Origin: Sulfuricurvum sp.
GTDB lineage: Bacteria; Campylobacterota; Campylobacteria; Campylobacterales; Sulfurimonadaceae
DNA: 64,000 nt
Assembly: GCA_030692765.1 (NCBI GenBank)
Contig: JAUYUB010000024.1
Location: 62,001 to 126,000, forward strand
Direction of reading: 5' to 3'
In this document: positions 15,958 to 26,697 of the stretch, piece by piece
Layout of the letters: the number at the start of each line of letters is the position of its first letter
How positions within the stretch are numbered: position 1 is the first letter of the stretch
Notes under the pieces: model-generated
Seen by the model: the letters and a program-made list of their open reading frames with translations, nothing else
Database searches by the model: none
Told to the model about the DNA's origin: nothing
Translations under genes and position numbers: made by a program

Positions 15958-17147
15958 AATTATTGAGCATCAAAGAGTGTGATTTGCATGAGAAAAAAGT
16001 ATTTATACGATGTGATTTTAACGTTCCTATGGATGAATTTGGCAATATTACTGACGATCGTCGTATCCGTTCAGCACTTTCAACGATCAAATACTGTCTC
16101 GATCAAGAGTGTGCGATTATTTTAGGATCTCATTTTGGCCGTCCAAAAGCGGGTGTATTTAGCGAAGAAGACTCTCTTGCCCCTGTAGTTCGCCGTCTGC
16201 AGCAACTTTTAAAAATGGATATTCTCCTAGCAAAAGATGTCGTAGGAGAAGATGCTAAAAAAATGTCGCAAGAGCTAAAGTTAGGTGAAATACTCGTTTT
16301 GGAAAACCTCCGTTTTGAAAAAGGAGAAACTAAAAATGACCCTGAATTTAGTGCTGCCTTAGCTTCTCTTGCTGAAGTTTATATCAACGATGCATTTGGA
16401 GTGAGTCACCGTGCGCACGCATCGGTTGAAGGCATTACGCAGCATTTTGACCGTGAGCACAAAGCAGCAGGCTTTTTGTTACTCAAAGAGATCGAATTTT
16501 TTGATACGTTGTTGGAAAATCCTGCACGACCATTTGCAGCGATTGTTGGGGGGAGTAAGGTGTCGGGTAAACTTGAAGCATTAGTGAACCTTTTACCTCG
16601 TGTTGATAAAGTCCTTATCGGCGGCGGTATGGCATTTACATTTCTTAAAGCAATGGGATACGATGTTGGAAAATCACTCGTTGAAGATGATTTGATTGGT
16701 GAAGCAACCAAGATCATAGAAGAAGCGAAGCGTTTGAAAGTTAAGTTTTACTTGCCTGTGGATGTGGTAGTCGCTGATGCGTTTAGTGCCGATGCAAACA
16801 GTCGTACGGTCAGTGCGCAAGAGATTCCAAGTGATTGGATGGGATTAGATATTGGACATGCTAGCGTTGAGCTGTATGGTGAAGCGCTGGAAGATGTAAA
16901 AACAATTTTATGGAATGGTCCTATGGGCGTTTATGAGATGGAGCGTTTCGCAAAGGGCTCCAATAAGATGGCGCATTTTTTGGCTGATTCTCATGCAACC
17001 ACCGTTGTTGGTGGTGGAGATACGGCAGACTTGGTTCAGCGTATCGGATTGGATGAAGAGATGACCTTTATTTCTACAGGTGGAGGAGCTTCTCTCGAAC
17101 TGTTAGAAGGTAAAGTGCTTCCAGGTGTTAAACCTTTATATCAATAA
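15954..17147 (+). CDS. pgk: phosphoglycerate kinase
   Basis: A 397-residue protein. N-terminal domain: [15 protein letters not shown], the HFGRPK segment ([10 protein letters not shown]) and [11 protein letters not shown]-terminal domain: [24 protein letters not shown] and the nucleotide-binding [11 protein letters not shown] followed by [13 protein letters not shown]. All the usual signatures are present at normal length. It transfers phosphate between 1,3-bisphosphoglycerate and ADP. It lies 9 nt before tpiA. Confidence 0.97.
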   Translation: MKLLSIKECDLHEKKVFIRCDFNVPMDEFGNITDDRRIRSALSTIKYCLDQECAIILGSHFGRPKAGVFSEEDSLAPVVRRLQQLLKMDILLAKDVVGEDAKKMSQELKLGEILVLENLRFEKGETKNDPEFSAALASLAEVYINDAFGVSHRAHASVEGITQHFDREHKAAGFLLLKEIEFFDTLLENPARPFAAIVGGSKVSGKLEALVNLLPRVDKVLIGGGMAFTFLKAMGYDVGKSLVEDDLIGEATKIIEEAKRLKVKFYLPVDVVVADAFSADANSRTVSAQEIPSDWMGLDIGHASVELYGEALEDVKTILWNGPMGVYEMERFAKGSNKMAHFLADSHATTVVGGGDTADLVQRIGLDEEMTFISTGGGASLELLEGKVLPGVKPLYQ

Positions 17148-17156
17148 GGAAAAATC

Positions 17157-17867
17157 ATGATTTTATGCGCCAATTTTAAAGCCAATAAAACGCGTCAAGA
17201 GACACAAGCTTATATGGCCGTTGTGGAGTCATTTGTCTCTGCTAATGAGATAGATGAAACGGTGATTGTCTTCCCCCCTTTTACTGCATTGGAACATATT
17301 TCTCGCAACGTTCTTATTGGAGTGCAAAATGCGTATCCGGCGCAAAATGGTGCCTATACGGGTGAGATCACTTTGGAACAACTCGAAGAATTTGGAATTA
17401 AAACCATTCTGATCGGTCACAGCGAACGCCGCCATGTGTTGGGTGAAACACAAGAGCAGATTGCTGCAAAATTCCGCTTTTTTGCTGACAATGGATTTGC
17501 TATTATCTATTGTGTCGGTGAACCGTTGGAAATAAGAGAGCAGGGTGATGACGTTATGATGCGCTATGTGGATGCTCAGTTTGAGGGTATTGACTGCGAT
17601 TATAAGGATTTGATCATTGCGTATGAGCCGGTGTGGGCGATCGGAACAGGACTGACACCGACAATAGATCAGATTGTTGACATGCATACGGCATTACGCT
17701 CTAAGACGCACGCACCGCTTTTGTATGGCGGAAGTGTGAAAGTGGGTAATGTACGCAGTATTATGGAACTTCAAAATGTAGATGGTGTATTAGTGGGTTC
17801 AGCATCACTGAGTGCGAATGATTTTTGCGAGATGATCGCACAAGCGGCAGAATTAAAACAATTATAA
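17157..17867 (+). CDS. tpiA: triosephosphate isomerase
   Basis: A 236-residue protein, slightly short for the family but typical of Campylobacterota TpiA. The phosphate/substrate lysine lies in LCANFKANKTR, the catalytic His in IGHSERRHVLGE, and the catalytic Glu in IAYEPVWAIGTG. The phosphate-binding LLYGGSVKVGN is near the C-terminus. It interconverts dihydroxyacetone phosphate and glyceraldehyde-3-phosphate. It is the third gene of the glycolytic operon, 11 nt before fabI. Confidence 0.96.
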   Translation: MILCANFKANKTRQETQAYMAVVESFVSANEIDETVIVFPPFTALEHISRNVLIGVQNAYPAQNGAYTGEITLEQLEEFGIKTILIGHSERRHVLGETQEQIAAKFRFFADNGFAIIYCVGEPLEIREQGDDVMMRYVDAQFEGIDCDYKDLIIAYEPVWAIGTGLTPTIDQIVDMHTALRSKTHAPLLYGGSVKVGNVRSIMELQNVDGVLVGSASLSANDFCEMIAQAAELKQL

Positions 17868-17878
17868 AGGTAAGATAA

Positions 17879-18715
<837 letters not shown>

Positions 18716-18717
<2 letters not shown>

Positions 18718-19120
18718 ACTTTCCTATAGCGGGTAGTGCGTTTACTGCATCAATATGAGAAGCCTCTTTAGGCTTTCCTTCCTTCATCTTCGCCTCATTC
18801 TCATGATACACCTTCCATTTATCGGCAAAACTTTGTAAGGTAAACGGTTTTTCATCTTCAGCTTTTGAAGCCGTAGAATCGACCTCTACTCTTTGAGTCG
18901 CATCTTCCTTAGGTCTTGTTGCTACAGGTGCCGTGAGCGGTGTCCACTCCTCTTTTAGCCATGTATCCAATGAGCGCTGCATCGTTCCCCCTTGGGAATC
19001 AGCGGCAGTATTTGGCGAAACGGCCTGTAATGAGGGGTTTTGTGAAGGGGAAACGGTTGCATTTGTAGCGCAACCAGCTAGGATAAAAGCAGCAATAATA
19101 ATTGATAATGAGATACGCAT
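18716..19120 (-). CDS. hypothetical lipoprotein
   Basis: A 134-residue protein with a lipoprotein signal peptide (RISLSIIIAAFILAGC, Cys at 17, perfect LAGC lipobox). The mature part is hydrophilic, Ser/Thr/Lys/Glu-rich and probably partly disordered, with one more structured stretch near 90-110 (FTLQSFADKWKVYHENEAKM). No family was recognised. It stands alone, convergent with fabI and divergent from the first porin gene. Confidence 0.75.
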
Positions 19121-19393
19121 AATTGAAAGATATCCTTTTTCTGAAGATTGAAGATTAGTTTGTACTATAACATAATTGAGTCTGAATTTTACAAAAATTT
19201 TACAAAGACCATGGATAAAAATTTAAGCACAAAAGTATAAAATACCATGATATAGGGGTTTATTTAAAAATATTGATAAGTAAACTAAAATTTTATTATT
19301 ACAGCTTTCTTTAAGAAATGGAGCGTTACAATGGTTTTTGACGAAACAAAATCAGGGTTAAAACCCAAGTCAAGCTTAGCTTAAGGAGAATAA

Positions 19394-20698
19394 ATGAAAT
19401 TAGTTAAAATGAGTCTTGCAACAGCTGTGTTGCTAGGTGCGAGCGCATTCGCAATCGACAATGTAAAAGTAAGCGGTGACGCACAATTGTTTTATGGTAC
19501 CAACTCTGCAGGTGCAGCAACAACTGCAAGTGGTATTGAACCAGCAGTAGGTGGAAACGGTGGAGATCTTTTTAGCAAGGGAAACAGTGCGGCTGATACT
19601 GCAGTACGTCTTGGTGTAACCGGGGATTTACTAAAAGGTGTTTCATTTGGCGTAACAGGCTACGCGGTTAGTACTCTTGGTCTTGAGAACAATCTTGTTA
19701 GTAATGTATGGTCAGGTGCCCATGGTGCAACTGCTAATAATTCAAGCGCAGGTGCTCAAGTAGATGATGCTTCATGGATTGGTGAAGCGTGGTTGGCAGC
19801 AACTGCGGGTAAAACTACCGTTAAAGCGGGTCGTATGGCTCTTGACACTCCATTAGCATATTCTGAAACATGGTCAATTACGCCTAATACATTTGAGGGT
19901 GCAGTGCTAATCAATCAAGACATCCCTGATACGACAGTAGTTGGTGCATGGATTGGCAATGGTAATGGTGTTAATACAATTGGCTACGCTAATCTATCTG
20001 TAGGGGTTGATGGAATTGTTGGATCAGGGGGTGACTTTCAAACATTTTTAAGTGATGGTGCTTATGCAGCAGCAGTTATTAATAACTCTTTGAAACCTTT
20101 AGTAGTACAGGCATGGTATTACAATGTTTCTAATATTGCAAATGCCTATTGGTTACAAGCGGATTGGGATTGTCAATTGATCAAAGATGTTAAAATTGGT
20201 GTTCAATATGCAGATATGGATACGAAAGGTCTTCTTGATACGTTTAATGATTCTAGTGCTTATGCTGTTAAGCTTGGGTATGAGGGGATCAAAGATTTAA
20301 AACTTTATGCGGCTTATTCAGATGTAACGAAGGATGGTTTGTTAAAGGTTGCTAACGTTGCTACTGGGAATCTTAGTATCGCACAGTCAAAGCTTTACAC
20401 TGAAGGATACATGAACTACGGATACGTAGGTTCTGAAGGTGCTGAGACCTATGCTGCTGGAGCAACATATAATGCTGGCGTCGCAACTTTAGGTGCGCAA
20501 TACATGAATTCAAATGGAACGCTTAATAGCTCTTTTGATACTATTGGTGAGCATGATGTGACTGAAGTTACACTGACTGCAACAAAATCTTTTGGTCCAT
20601 TGGATACAACAGTTGCTTATTATAGTACTGATGCAGATGACCAAAATGATGGTAAACGTTATGACAGCATTCTTGCAATGTTGAAATTAAACTTCTAA
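19394..20698 (+). CDS. major outer-membrane porin, copy 1
   Basis: A 434-residue protein with signal peptide KLVKMSLATAVLLGASAFA, cleaved before IDNVKVSGDAQ. The rest alternates short hydrophobic strands and Gly/Asn/Asp turns and ends in the barrel signature MLKLNF with a C-terminal Phe. The MOMP/OprD-like Campylobacterota porin pattern is evident (AWIGNGNGVN, AWYYNVSNIANAYWLQAD). It would be a trimeric or monomeric diffusion channel. AAGGAGAATAA precedes the start. The next gene is a paralogue with the same signal peptide and ribosome site. The 270 nt upstream hold AT-rich promoter sequence, including TATAAAAT near 19237. Confidence 0.9.
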   Translation: MKLVKMSLATAVLLGASAFAIDNVKVSGDAQLFYGTNSAGAATTASGIEPAVGGNGGDLFSKGNSAADTAVRLGVTGDLLKGVSFGVTGYAVSTLGLENNLVSNVWSGAHGATANNSSAGAQVDDASWIGEAWLAATAGKTTVKAGRMALDTPLAYSETWSITPNTFEGAVLINQDIPDTTVVGAWIGNGNGVNTIGYANLSVGVDGIVGSGGDFQTFLSDGAYAAAVINNSLKPLVVQAWYYNVSNIANAYWLQADWDCQLIKDVKIGVQYADMDTKGLLDTFNDSSAYAVKLGYEGIKDLKLYAAYSDVTKDGLLKVANVATGNLSIAQSKLYTEGYMNYGYVGSEGAETYAAGATYNAGVATLGAQYMNSNGTLNSSFDTIGEHDVTEVTLTATKSFGPLDTTVAYYSTDADDQNDGKRYDSILAMLKLNF

Positions 20699-20714
20699 TC
20701 ATTTTTTACTTTCC

Positions 20715-20738
20715 TCACCCTTCGGGGTGAACCTTTTA
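20715..20738 (+). terminator. terminator after porin copy 1
   Basis: TCACCC-TTCG-GGGTGA is a 6-bp stem with a stable UUCG loop, followed by ACCTTTTATT. It separates the two porin genes, so each probably has its own transcript. Confidence 0.7.
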
Positions 20739-20852
20739 TTCTTCTTCTAAATCAATAAACTGCTTAAAAAATAATCATTCATATTCATCTATTGTGCCTC
20801 TATAGTGATAAACTTGTTTTTGACATAAGTCAATAGAACTTAAGGAGAATAA

Positions 20853-22151
20853 ATGAAATTAGTTAAAATGAGCCTTGCAACAGCTGTGTTACTAGGTGCG
20901 AGTGCATTCGCGATTGATAATGTAAAAGTAAGCGGTGACGCTAAATTGTATTACAGTACAGACAGCGCAGATCGCCCTGGTCTTAGCGACGGTTTATTTG
21001 GCCAAGATGCCAGTGTTGGCGATACCGCACTTCGTATTGCTGTAACGGGTGATTTGACCTCAAACGTCTCTTTTGGAGCGACTGGTTATGCAGTTAGTTC
21101 ACTAGGCCTAGAAAACAATCTTGTATCAAATGTATGGGCTGGTTCTCGTAACGGTGTACAAGACAGTGCATGGATGGGTGAGTTGTGGATGGCAGCAACA
21201 GCCGGTAAAACCACAGTAAAAGCAGGTCGTATGGAGCTTGATACTCCATTGGTATTTTCTGAAAAATGGTCAGTTGTTCCAAATACATTTAACGCAGCAG
21301 TATTGATTAATCAGGATATTCCAGACACTACAATCGTAGGTGCATGGATTGGTCAAGGAAACGGATTGAATGCCGTAGGTGCATTTGATCCTGATTTCTC
21401 GAACGATAATTTAGAGGGTTGGGACTATATGGGTAAGGACTTCGGAACATTTGCAGCTGGTGGTGCTTATGCTCTGGGAGCTATCAACAATTCATTCAAG
21501 CCATTGGTTGCACAAGCATGGTATTATAATGTATCGGATGTTGCAGATGCGTATTGGTTGCAGGCGGACTGGGATTGCCAATTGGTTGAAGGTGTAAAAG
21601 TAGGCGTTCAATACTCAGAAATGGATACTAAGGGAATATTGAGTGACCAGAAAGATTCAAGTGCTTATGCAGTGAAACTCGCATATTCAGGTTTAAAGGA
21701 CTTAACGCTCTCTGCTGCATACTCTAGTGCCGATGAAGATAATGGAGCTTTGAATATCGCAAACGTGGCAACGGCTAACAGCGTTAATGGGTATAGCATT
21801 TATGGTGCCAACTCGGCTAAATTTGCCGCACAAACCAAATTGTACACTGAAGCGTGGTGGAATTATGGGTATGTAGGTGTTGCGGGCGCTGATACGATTA
21901 CATTAGCTGCAGCGTATGATGCTGGTTTCGCACAATTTTTTGCGCAATATACTGATGTAAGTATTCAGCCTGCTCCTGTTGCCCCTGCTACTGCGGGTGA
22001 TACAACTGATTTGACAGAAGTAACATTAACTGCCACTAAGACATTTGGTCCATTGAGTACAACATTGGCATATATCTTTGCAGATGATACTAGTGTAAAT
22101 AATAGCAAGAGCTATGATACTGTTATGGCAATGTTCCAATTTAACTTCTAA
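20853..22151 (+). CDS. major outer-membrane porin, copy 2
   Basis: A 432-residue paralogue of the preceding porin. The first 20 residues are identical, and shared blocks recur through the barrel (SSLGLENNLVSNVW, TAGKTTVKAGRM, AWYYNVSDVADAYWLQADWD, TEVTLTATKTFGPL). The loops differ in sequence and length. It ends in MFQFNF with a terminal Phe. The duplicate has the same AAGGAGAATAA leader. Divergent loops on a conserved barrel suggest different pore selectivity or surface variation; regulation could favour one copy under given conditions (inference). Confidence 0.9.
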   Translation: MKLVKMSLATAVLLGASAFAIDNVKVSGDAKLYYSTDSADRPGLSDGLFGQDASVGDTALRIAVTGDLTSNVSFGATGYAVSSLGLENNLVSNVWAGSRNGVQDSAWMGELWMAATAGKTTVKAGRMELDTPLVFSEKWSVVPNTFNAAVLINQDIPDTTIVGAWIGQGNGLNAVGAFDPDFSNDNLEGWDYMGKDFGTFAAGGAYALGAINNSFKPLVAQAWYYNVSDVADAYWLQADWDCQLVEGVKVGVQYSEMDTKGILSDQKDSSAYAVKLAYSGLKDLTLSAAYSSADEDNGALNIANVATANSVNGYSIYGANSAKFAAQTKLYTEAWWNYGYVGVAGADTITLAAAYDAGFAQFFAQYTDVSIQPAPVAPATAGDTTDLTEVTLTATKTFGPLSTTLAYIFADDTSVNNSKSYDTVMAMFQFNF

Positions 22152-22217
22152 TTTATAGAACTCTTTTGAGCCTTGTACTTGTTTTTGTTTCGTCGCTAAT
22201 GCAATTGCAGGACTTAG

Positions 22218-22250
22218 CCCTCTCCCATTAAAGGTGGAGGGTCTTCTTTC
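22218..22250 (+). terminator. terminator after porin copy 2
   Basis: CCCTCTCC and GGTGGAGGG form an imperfect GC-rich stem around CATTAAA, followed by TCTTCTTTCTTG. Confidence 0.5.
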
Positions 22251-22285
22251 TTGACTCCCACAATCCCTTCGGTTATAATCAAAAT

Positions 22286-23239
22286 ATGAAATATTTACTT
22301 CGATCTTTATCGTATACGCTTTTAATGCTCATATTAATTTCTCTTTTATCGTTTGGAGCTATTCACATGGCTCCTAACAGTTTTATGAGCGGCGAGCTCA
22401 ATCCTAACATGACTCCCGAAGCGATCGCACAGCTTAAAGCGATCTATGGACTGGATAAACCACTGGTGCAGCAATATACGGATTGGGTTATAAATTTGTC
22501 ACAGTTTAATTTTGGGATATCGTTTGTTAGCGGTCAGCAAGTCAATGAGGTGGTTGCAGATCGTCTTCCTGTTACACTGTGGATGAATATTATTGCCTTA
22601 TTTACGACCTTTCTTCTGTCTCTATGGATGGGGATCAAATCGGCGATGGCGTATGAGAAAAAAATGGATCATGTGATTACACAGATCTCATTGTTAAGTT
22701 TTGCAATGCCCTCTTACTATTTGGCATTGGTTTTGATGATGGTACTGAGTGTTACGCTAGGGTGGTTTCCTATTGCGGGATTGCATTCGTTTGAGCCTCC
22801 GGAGGGGTTAGGGTATTATTTGGATATGGCGTGGCATTTGGTCCTGCCTATTGGGGTGATGGTATTTGTAGGGGTGGGAAGTTTGGTATTGTACATACGC
22901 TCACTGACGCTTGAAATCCTCAAAAGCGATTATGTCTATTTTGCACGTGCGCGGGGAATCGATGAGAAAAAACTCATCCGCTACTTTATCCTCCCCAATC
23001 TACTGCCTCCGATTGTGACGATGTTGGGACTGTCATTGCCAGGGTTGATTGGAGGATCGGTGATACTGGAGTCTATTTTTGGGATCGAGGGGATGGGGCA
23101 GCTTTTTTACATGAGCGCGATGAGTCGGGATTATCCGGTGATTATGGGGATTTTGATGATGAGTGCATTTTTGACGCTGATCGGCAACCAGATTGCCGAT
23201 GCGGTGCTGTTAAAGCTTAATCCGTTTGTTAAACGGTAA
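22286..23239 (+). CDS. ABC transporter permease, DppB/OppB type
   Basis: A 317-residue protein with about six membrane helices. The N-terminal TMR_N-like periplasmic segment LKAIYGLDKPLVQQYTDWV is typical of OppB/DppB. The EAA-type cytoplasmic loop is near 215-235 (YVYFARARGIDEKKLIRYFI) and the end follows the usual GIEGMGQLFYMS pattern. Such permeases import peptides, nickel or microcin-like compounds with a second permease, two ATPases and a binding protein. None of these partners is in the window, so it is either an orphan or works with a set elsewhere. It is convergent with nusA. Confidence 0.85.
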   Translation: MKYLLRSLSYTLLMLILISLLSFGAIHMAPNSFMSGELNPNMTPEAIAQLKAIYGLDKPLVQQYTDWVINLSQFNFGISFVSGQQVNEVVADRLPVTLWMNIIALFTTFLLSLWMGIKSAMAYEKKMDHVITQISLLSFAMPSYYLALVLMMVLSVTLGWFPIAGLHSFEPPEGLGYYLDMAWHLVLPIGVMVFVGVGSLVLYIRSLTLEILKSDYVYFARARGIDEKKLIRYFILPNLLPPIVTMLGLSLPGLIGGSVILESIFGIEGMGQLFYMSAMSRDYPVIMGILMMSAFLTLIGNQIADAVLLKLNPFVKR

Positions 23240-23246
23240 GGTTTTT
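23222..23246 (+). terminator. intrinsic terminator overlapping the permease stop
   Basis: CCGTTT-GTT-AAACGG is a perfect 6-bp hairpin over the last codons, followed by TAAGGTTTTTAATT. The T-rich tail reaches the end of the convergent nusA gene. Confidence 0.65.
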
Positions 23247-24369
23247 AATTACCAAAAAGGGCTTCGAGAGAACCGATACCGTCTTTTTTCTCTTCAGCAG
23301 CTGTAGCCGATTCGCCTTGCTCTTTGAGTTCGATGATGTAGCCTGTGAGCATTGACGCTAGACGGATATTGATTCCGCTTTTACCGATTGCTTTTGATTT
23401 TTGATCACTTGGCAATGTGATAATCGCTTTCTTCTCTTCTCCTTCACCCTCATCAACAATCATAACTGAACTGATGATTGCAGGGCTCATCGCTCTTGAG
23501 ATAAAGAGTTCAGGAGAGGCACTGTACTCGATACAGTCGATATTTTCACCGCACAGCTCTTCACTGACGGCATTGATACGTACTCCGCGTACGCCAACGG
23601 TAGCACCGATAGGATCGATTTGCGGACGAATCGTGTAGAGGGCTATTTTGGCACGCTCTCCAGGGATACGGGCAGATTTTTCGATGATGACGATACCGTC
23701 TTTGATTTCCGGTACTTCGAGTGCGAGCAACTCTTCGAGGAACTTGGGAGAGGTGCGTGAAAGCTCCATCCCGATTCCAGTATTTTTATCCACTTGAACA
23801 CGGCGAACAATCGCACTTACGACATCGCCCACTTTGAATTTTTCACCCTTGATACGATTTTTCATCGGTAATATAGCACGAATCTCATCAACCTCTATCG
23901 TGGTGTTTTGATCATTGTCTACACGGGTAACGCGGCCGGATACGATCTGGTTGATCTTGCTTTTGTATTTGTCATAGAGGTCATTTTCGACAAGACGCTG
24001 TATGTGAAACTCGATTTCACGGTGCAGGGTTGCAAATGCGCTTCTACCATAAGTCTCAATATCATGTTCCATTTGGAGTTGATCACCGATTTCTGCTTCA
24101 TCATCGATCTCTTTAGCAGCACTAATGCTCATGTAGGCACCTGCTTGCTCTCCTTCAAGTTCAGGAGCGTCATCAGTAACAACCGTAATGACTTGACGTA
24201 GTTTAACCCCTTTTGTGTCATCATCAATATCGGCTTCAAAGGCAAAAGTCGGGTTGATAATACGTTTGGCTGTTTGGATAAAAGAGGTTTTGATGGCCGC
24301 TTTTACATTCTCTTGGCTTAGCCCTTTTTCACTTGCGATTGAATCAATAATGTCTAAAATATTTTCCAT
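23245..24369 (-). CDS. nusA: transcription termination/antitermination factor NusA
   Basis: A 374-residue protein with the start placed at ATG 24369, because GAGGA sits 8 nt upstream on the minus strand; an ATG nine codons earlier is less likely. The N-terminal RNAP-binding domain (~1-120) is followed by S1 (~135-200, SGRVTRVDNDQNTTIEVDEI) and two KH domains (~215-345, GVRGVRINAVSEEL and AIGKSGINIRLAS). It lacks the C-terminal acidic repeats of enterobacterial NusA, which is normal outside the gammaproteobacteria. It binds elongating RNA polymerase and nascent RNA, affecting pausing and termination. Confidence 0.95.
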   Translation of the reverse strand: MENILDIIDSIASEKGLSQENVKAAIKTSFIQTAKRIINPTFAFEADIDDDTKGVKLRQVITVVTDDAPELEGEQAGAYMSISAAKEIDDEAEIGDQLQMEHDIETYGRSAFATLHREIEFHIQRLVENDLYDKYKSKINQIVSGRVTRVDNDQNTTIEVDEIRAILPMKNRIKGEKFKVGDVVSAIVRRVQVDKNTGIGMELSRTSPKFLEELLALEVPEIKDGIVIIEKSARIPGERAKIALYTIRPQIDPIGATVGVRGVRINAVSEELCGENIDCIEYSASPELFISRAMSPAIISSVMIVDEGEGEEKKAIITLPSDQKSKAIGKSGINIRLASMLTGYIIELKEQGESATAAEEKKDGIGSLEALFGN

Positions 24370-24486
24370 GGAAATGTCCTCATTTGGGTGTATCATAAAA
24401 AAATAATGGGTAAATGGGAAGCTTTTTTATGAAGAATATGAATTATACAACAGATTCACTTAATAGGATATTTATTGAAACACCGA

Positions 24487-24492
24487 TATAAT
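24487..24492 (+). promoter_or_regulatory. -10 element upstream of the HP0268-family gene
   Basis: A perfect TATAAT lies 42 nt before the start codon, in the 165-nt gap between divergent nusA and this operon. No clear -35 is seen. Confidence 0.5.
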
Positions 24493-24534
24493 CCCCTATT
24501 AATCAAGAACTCAAATAACCCAAGGGGTAGATAC

Positions 24535-24777
24535 ATGGAACTTAAAGTAGCGCGCAACGATACCGATGCTAAACCAAAAAAAATTGACCTAAAAAAAATG
24601 ACAGAGATGATTGAGAAAAGCAACTCTGTCATTTTCTATTTTGACCGTGAAAATTCTCATAAAGATCTTTTGGCATTGCAAGATCATTTTGAAGGCATGG
24701 GAAAAAGCTTTTACATGCGCGAAGTCCGTTTTGGACTCTCTACAAATGAATACATGTATGAGGTCCACATTCTCTAA
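24535..24777 (+). CDS. HP0268-family nuclease-like protein
   Basis: An 80-residue protein (start ATG 24535, AAGGGGT upstream). The core [20 protein letters not shown], then the [20 protein letters not shown] end, matches the length and pattern of Helicobacter pylori HP0268, reported as a small nuclease with a nicking activity and found only in Campylobacterota. Identification is by recalled family resemblance. The TAA stop shares its last A with the miaB start (TAATG), so translation is probably coupled. Confidence 0.8.
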   Translation: MELKVARNDTDAKPKKIDLKKMTEMIEKSNSVIFYFDRENSHKDLLALQDHFEGMGKSFYMREVRFGLSTNEYMYEVHIL

Positions 24778-26078
24778 TGTCTAAAAAGCTTTTTATTGAA
24801 ACTTTGGGATGCGCGATGAATGTTCGCGATTCCGAGCACATGATTGCCGAGCTCAATGCGCGTGAGGGGTACGAACTTACTACCGATGCGCGTGAAGCGG
24901 ATTTGATTATGATCAATACCTGTTCGGTTCGTGAGAAACCGGTACACAAACTTTTTTCTGAGTTGGGTGTGTTTAACCGACTTAAAAAAGAGGATGCAAA
25001 AATCGGCGTCTGCGGATGTACCGCATCGCATTTGGGTAAAGAGATTATTAAAAAAGCACCGTTTGTCAATTTCGTATTAGGCGCGCGCAATGTCTCTAAA
25101 ATTGCGGATATTATTCACAAAGACAAAGCCGTAGAGATAGACATCGATTACGACGAATCTCAATTTGCTTTTAAAGATTTTCGCTCCAGCGGATATAAGG
25201 CTTATATCAATATCTCGATCGGCTGTGACAAGCAGTGTACATTTTGTATTGTCCCAAAGACACGTGGGGATGAGATTTCTATTCCCTCAGATTTGATCGT
25301 AGCGGAAGCTGCCAAAGCAGTCCAAAGCGGTATGAAAGAGATCTTTTTACTGGGTCAAAACGTGAACAATTATGGCCGCCGTTTTTCAGGTGACCATGAA
25401 AAAGTAAATTTTACAGAACTGTTGCGCCGTGTGAGTGCGGTTGAAGGTGTGGAGCGTATACGATTTACGTCGCCGCATCCGCTTCATATGGACGATGAAT
25501 TCATCGAAGAGTTTGCCAAAAATCCTAAAATCTGTAAATCGATGCACATGCCGTTGCAAAGCGGATCGACCGAAATACTCAAAGCGATGAAGCGCGGCTA
25601 TACCAAAGAGTGGTTTTTGAACCGTGTGGAAAAACTGCGTTCAATGGTCCCGTATGTCAGTATCAGTACGGATATTATCGTTGCTTTCCCAGGAGAGAGT
25701 GAGGAAGATTTTGAACACACGATGGATGTGGTGCGTCAGGTGCGTTTTGAACAGGTATTTAGTTTTAAATATTCTCCAAGGCCTCTGACAGAAGCTGAGT
25801 CATTTATGAATGTTGTTGATTCAGAAGTGGGATCAGAGCGTTTAAATACTCTTCAAGCGTATCATGATTCTATTTTGGATGATCTTAAGGTGATCAATCT
25901 TGGCAAAGTCGTAGAGGTCTATTTTGAAGAGCTTCGAAGTGACGGTTATGTTGCTGGACGCAGTGATAATAACATCATGATCAAGGTCAAGGGAAGCGAA
26001 GAGTGGCTTGGTAAAATTGCCAAAGTAAAAATCACGGAGGTTTCCCGTATGGTTCAATACGGAGAAATCCTTGCGTAA
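24777..26078 (+). CDS. miaB: tRNA-2-methylthio-N6-dimethylallyladenosine synthase
   Basis: A 433-residue radical-SAM methylthiotransferase. The N-terminal MTTase domain has Cys residues in [16 protein letters not shown] and VCGCTASH. The radical-SAM cluster motif is CDKQCTFC (about residue 150), followed by IVPKTRG, and the C-terminal TRAM domain includes [16 protein letters not shown]. It thiomethylates i6A37 in tRNAs reading UNN codons. A paralogue with the same architecture, rimO, lies at 35.0-36.4 kb. The 3' end overlaps the acyltransferase gene by 8 nt. Confidence 0.95.
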   Translation: MSKKLFIETLGCAMNVRDSEHMIAELNAREGYELTTDAREADLIMINTCSVREKPVHKLFSELGVFNRLKKEDAKIGVCGCTASHLGKEIIKKAPFVNFVLGARNVSKIADIIHKDKAVEIDIDYDESQFAFKDFRSSGYKAYINISIGCDKQCTFCIVPKTRGDEISIPSDLIVAEAAKAVQSGMKEIFLLGQNVNNYGRRFSGDHEKVNFTELLRRVSAVEGVERIRFTSPHPLHMDDEFIEEFAKNPKICKSMHMPLQSGSTEILKAMKRGYTKEWFLNRVEKLRSMVPYVSISTDIIVAFPGESEEDFEHTMDVVRQVRFEQVFSFKYSPRPLTEAESFMNVVDSEVGSERLNTLQAYHDSILDDLKVINLGKVVEVYFEELRSDGYVAGRSDNNIMIKVKGSEEWLGKIAKVKITEVSRMVQYGEILA

Positions 26079-26697
26079 ACGCTTTTTACGCGCACTTGCC
26101 CTTAATTTAGTCCCATTCATTGGGGCATTTCTTATCCGAATTATTTATTTAACTTCACGCAAACGTTTTCATATGCCGCAAACGGTTCCGCAAGAACCGG
26201 TTATATTTGCCTTTTGGCACGGCGATTTATTGATGCAGCCTTATTTGTATTACCAATTTCGAAAAACTCCCAAAGCAAAAGTACTTATTAGTGACCATTT
26301 TGACGGTCAAATCATTGCGAGTATTATGACTTTTTTTCGTTTAGGGACGATTCACGGTTCAACAACCCGAGGCGGGGCAAAAGTATTGATTCAGGGACTG
26401 AAATCACTATCAGAGGGCTACGACATAGGCATTACTCCTGATGGCCCAAAAGGGCCTCGCTATACAGTGAGTGATGGAGTGGTTGTAATGGCCCAAAAAC
26501 GTCAGGCAAAAGTGATCGTTTACAGTTGTGTCCCCTCATCATATTGGCAACTTGGAAGCTGGGACCGTTTTGTGATTCCAAAGCCGTTTGGCATTTTAGA
26601 TTTTTATGCTTCTGAACCGATTGATTTGGAAGGATTGGAGATGGATGCAGCAAAAGAACGTTTGTATAATGCGCTGATGTTACATGCCTTGTCATGA
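26071..26697 (+). CDS. lysophospholipid acyltransferase-like protein (DUF374)
   Basis: A 208-residue protein beginning at TTG 26071. One N-terminal hydrophobic segment is followed by the acyltransferase-like core. The catalytic motif lies in [15 protein letters not shown] (an HxxxxD-like variant), followed by [18 protein letters not shown] and the [18 protein letters not shown] block that defines DUF374. The family sits at the inner membrane and is thought to act in envelope lipid or lipid A acylation; the substrate is not known here. It overlaps both miaB and the recombinase gene by a few nucleotides. Confidence 0.85.
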   Translation: MRKRFLRALALNLVPFIGAFLIRIIYLTSRKRFHMPQTVPQEPVIFAFWHGDLLMQPYLYYQFRKTPKAKVLISDHFDGQIIASIMTFFRLGTIHGSTTRGGAKVLIQGLKSLSEGYDIGITPDGPKGPRYTVSDGVVVMAQKRQAKVIVYSCVPSSYWQLGSWDRFVIPKPFGILDFYASEPIDLEGLEMDAAKERLYNALMLHALS

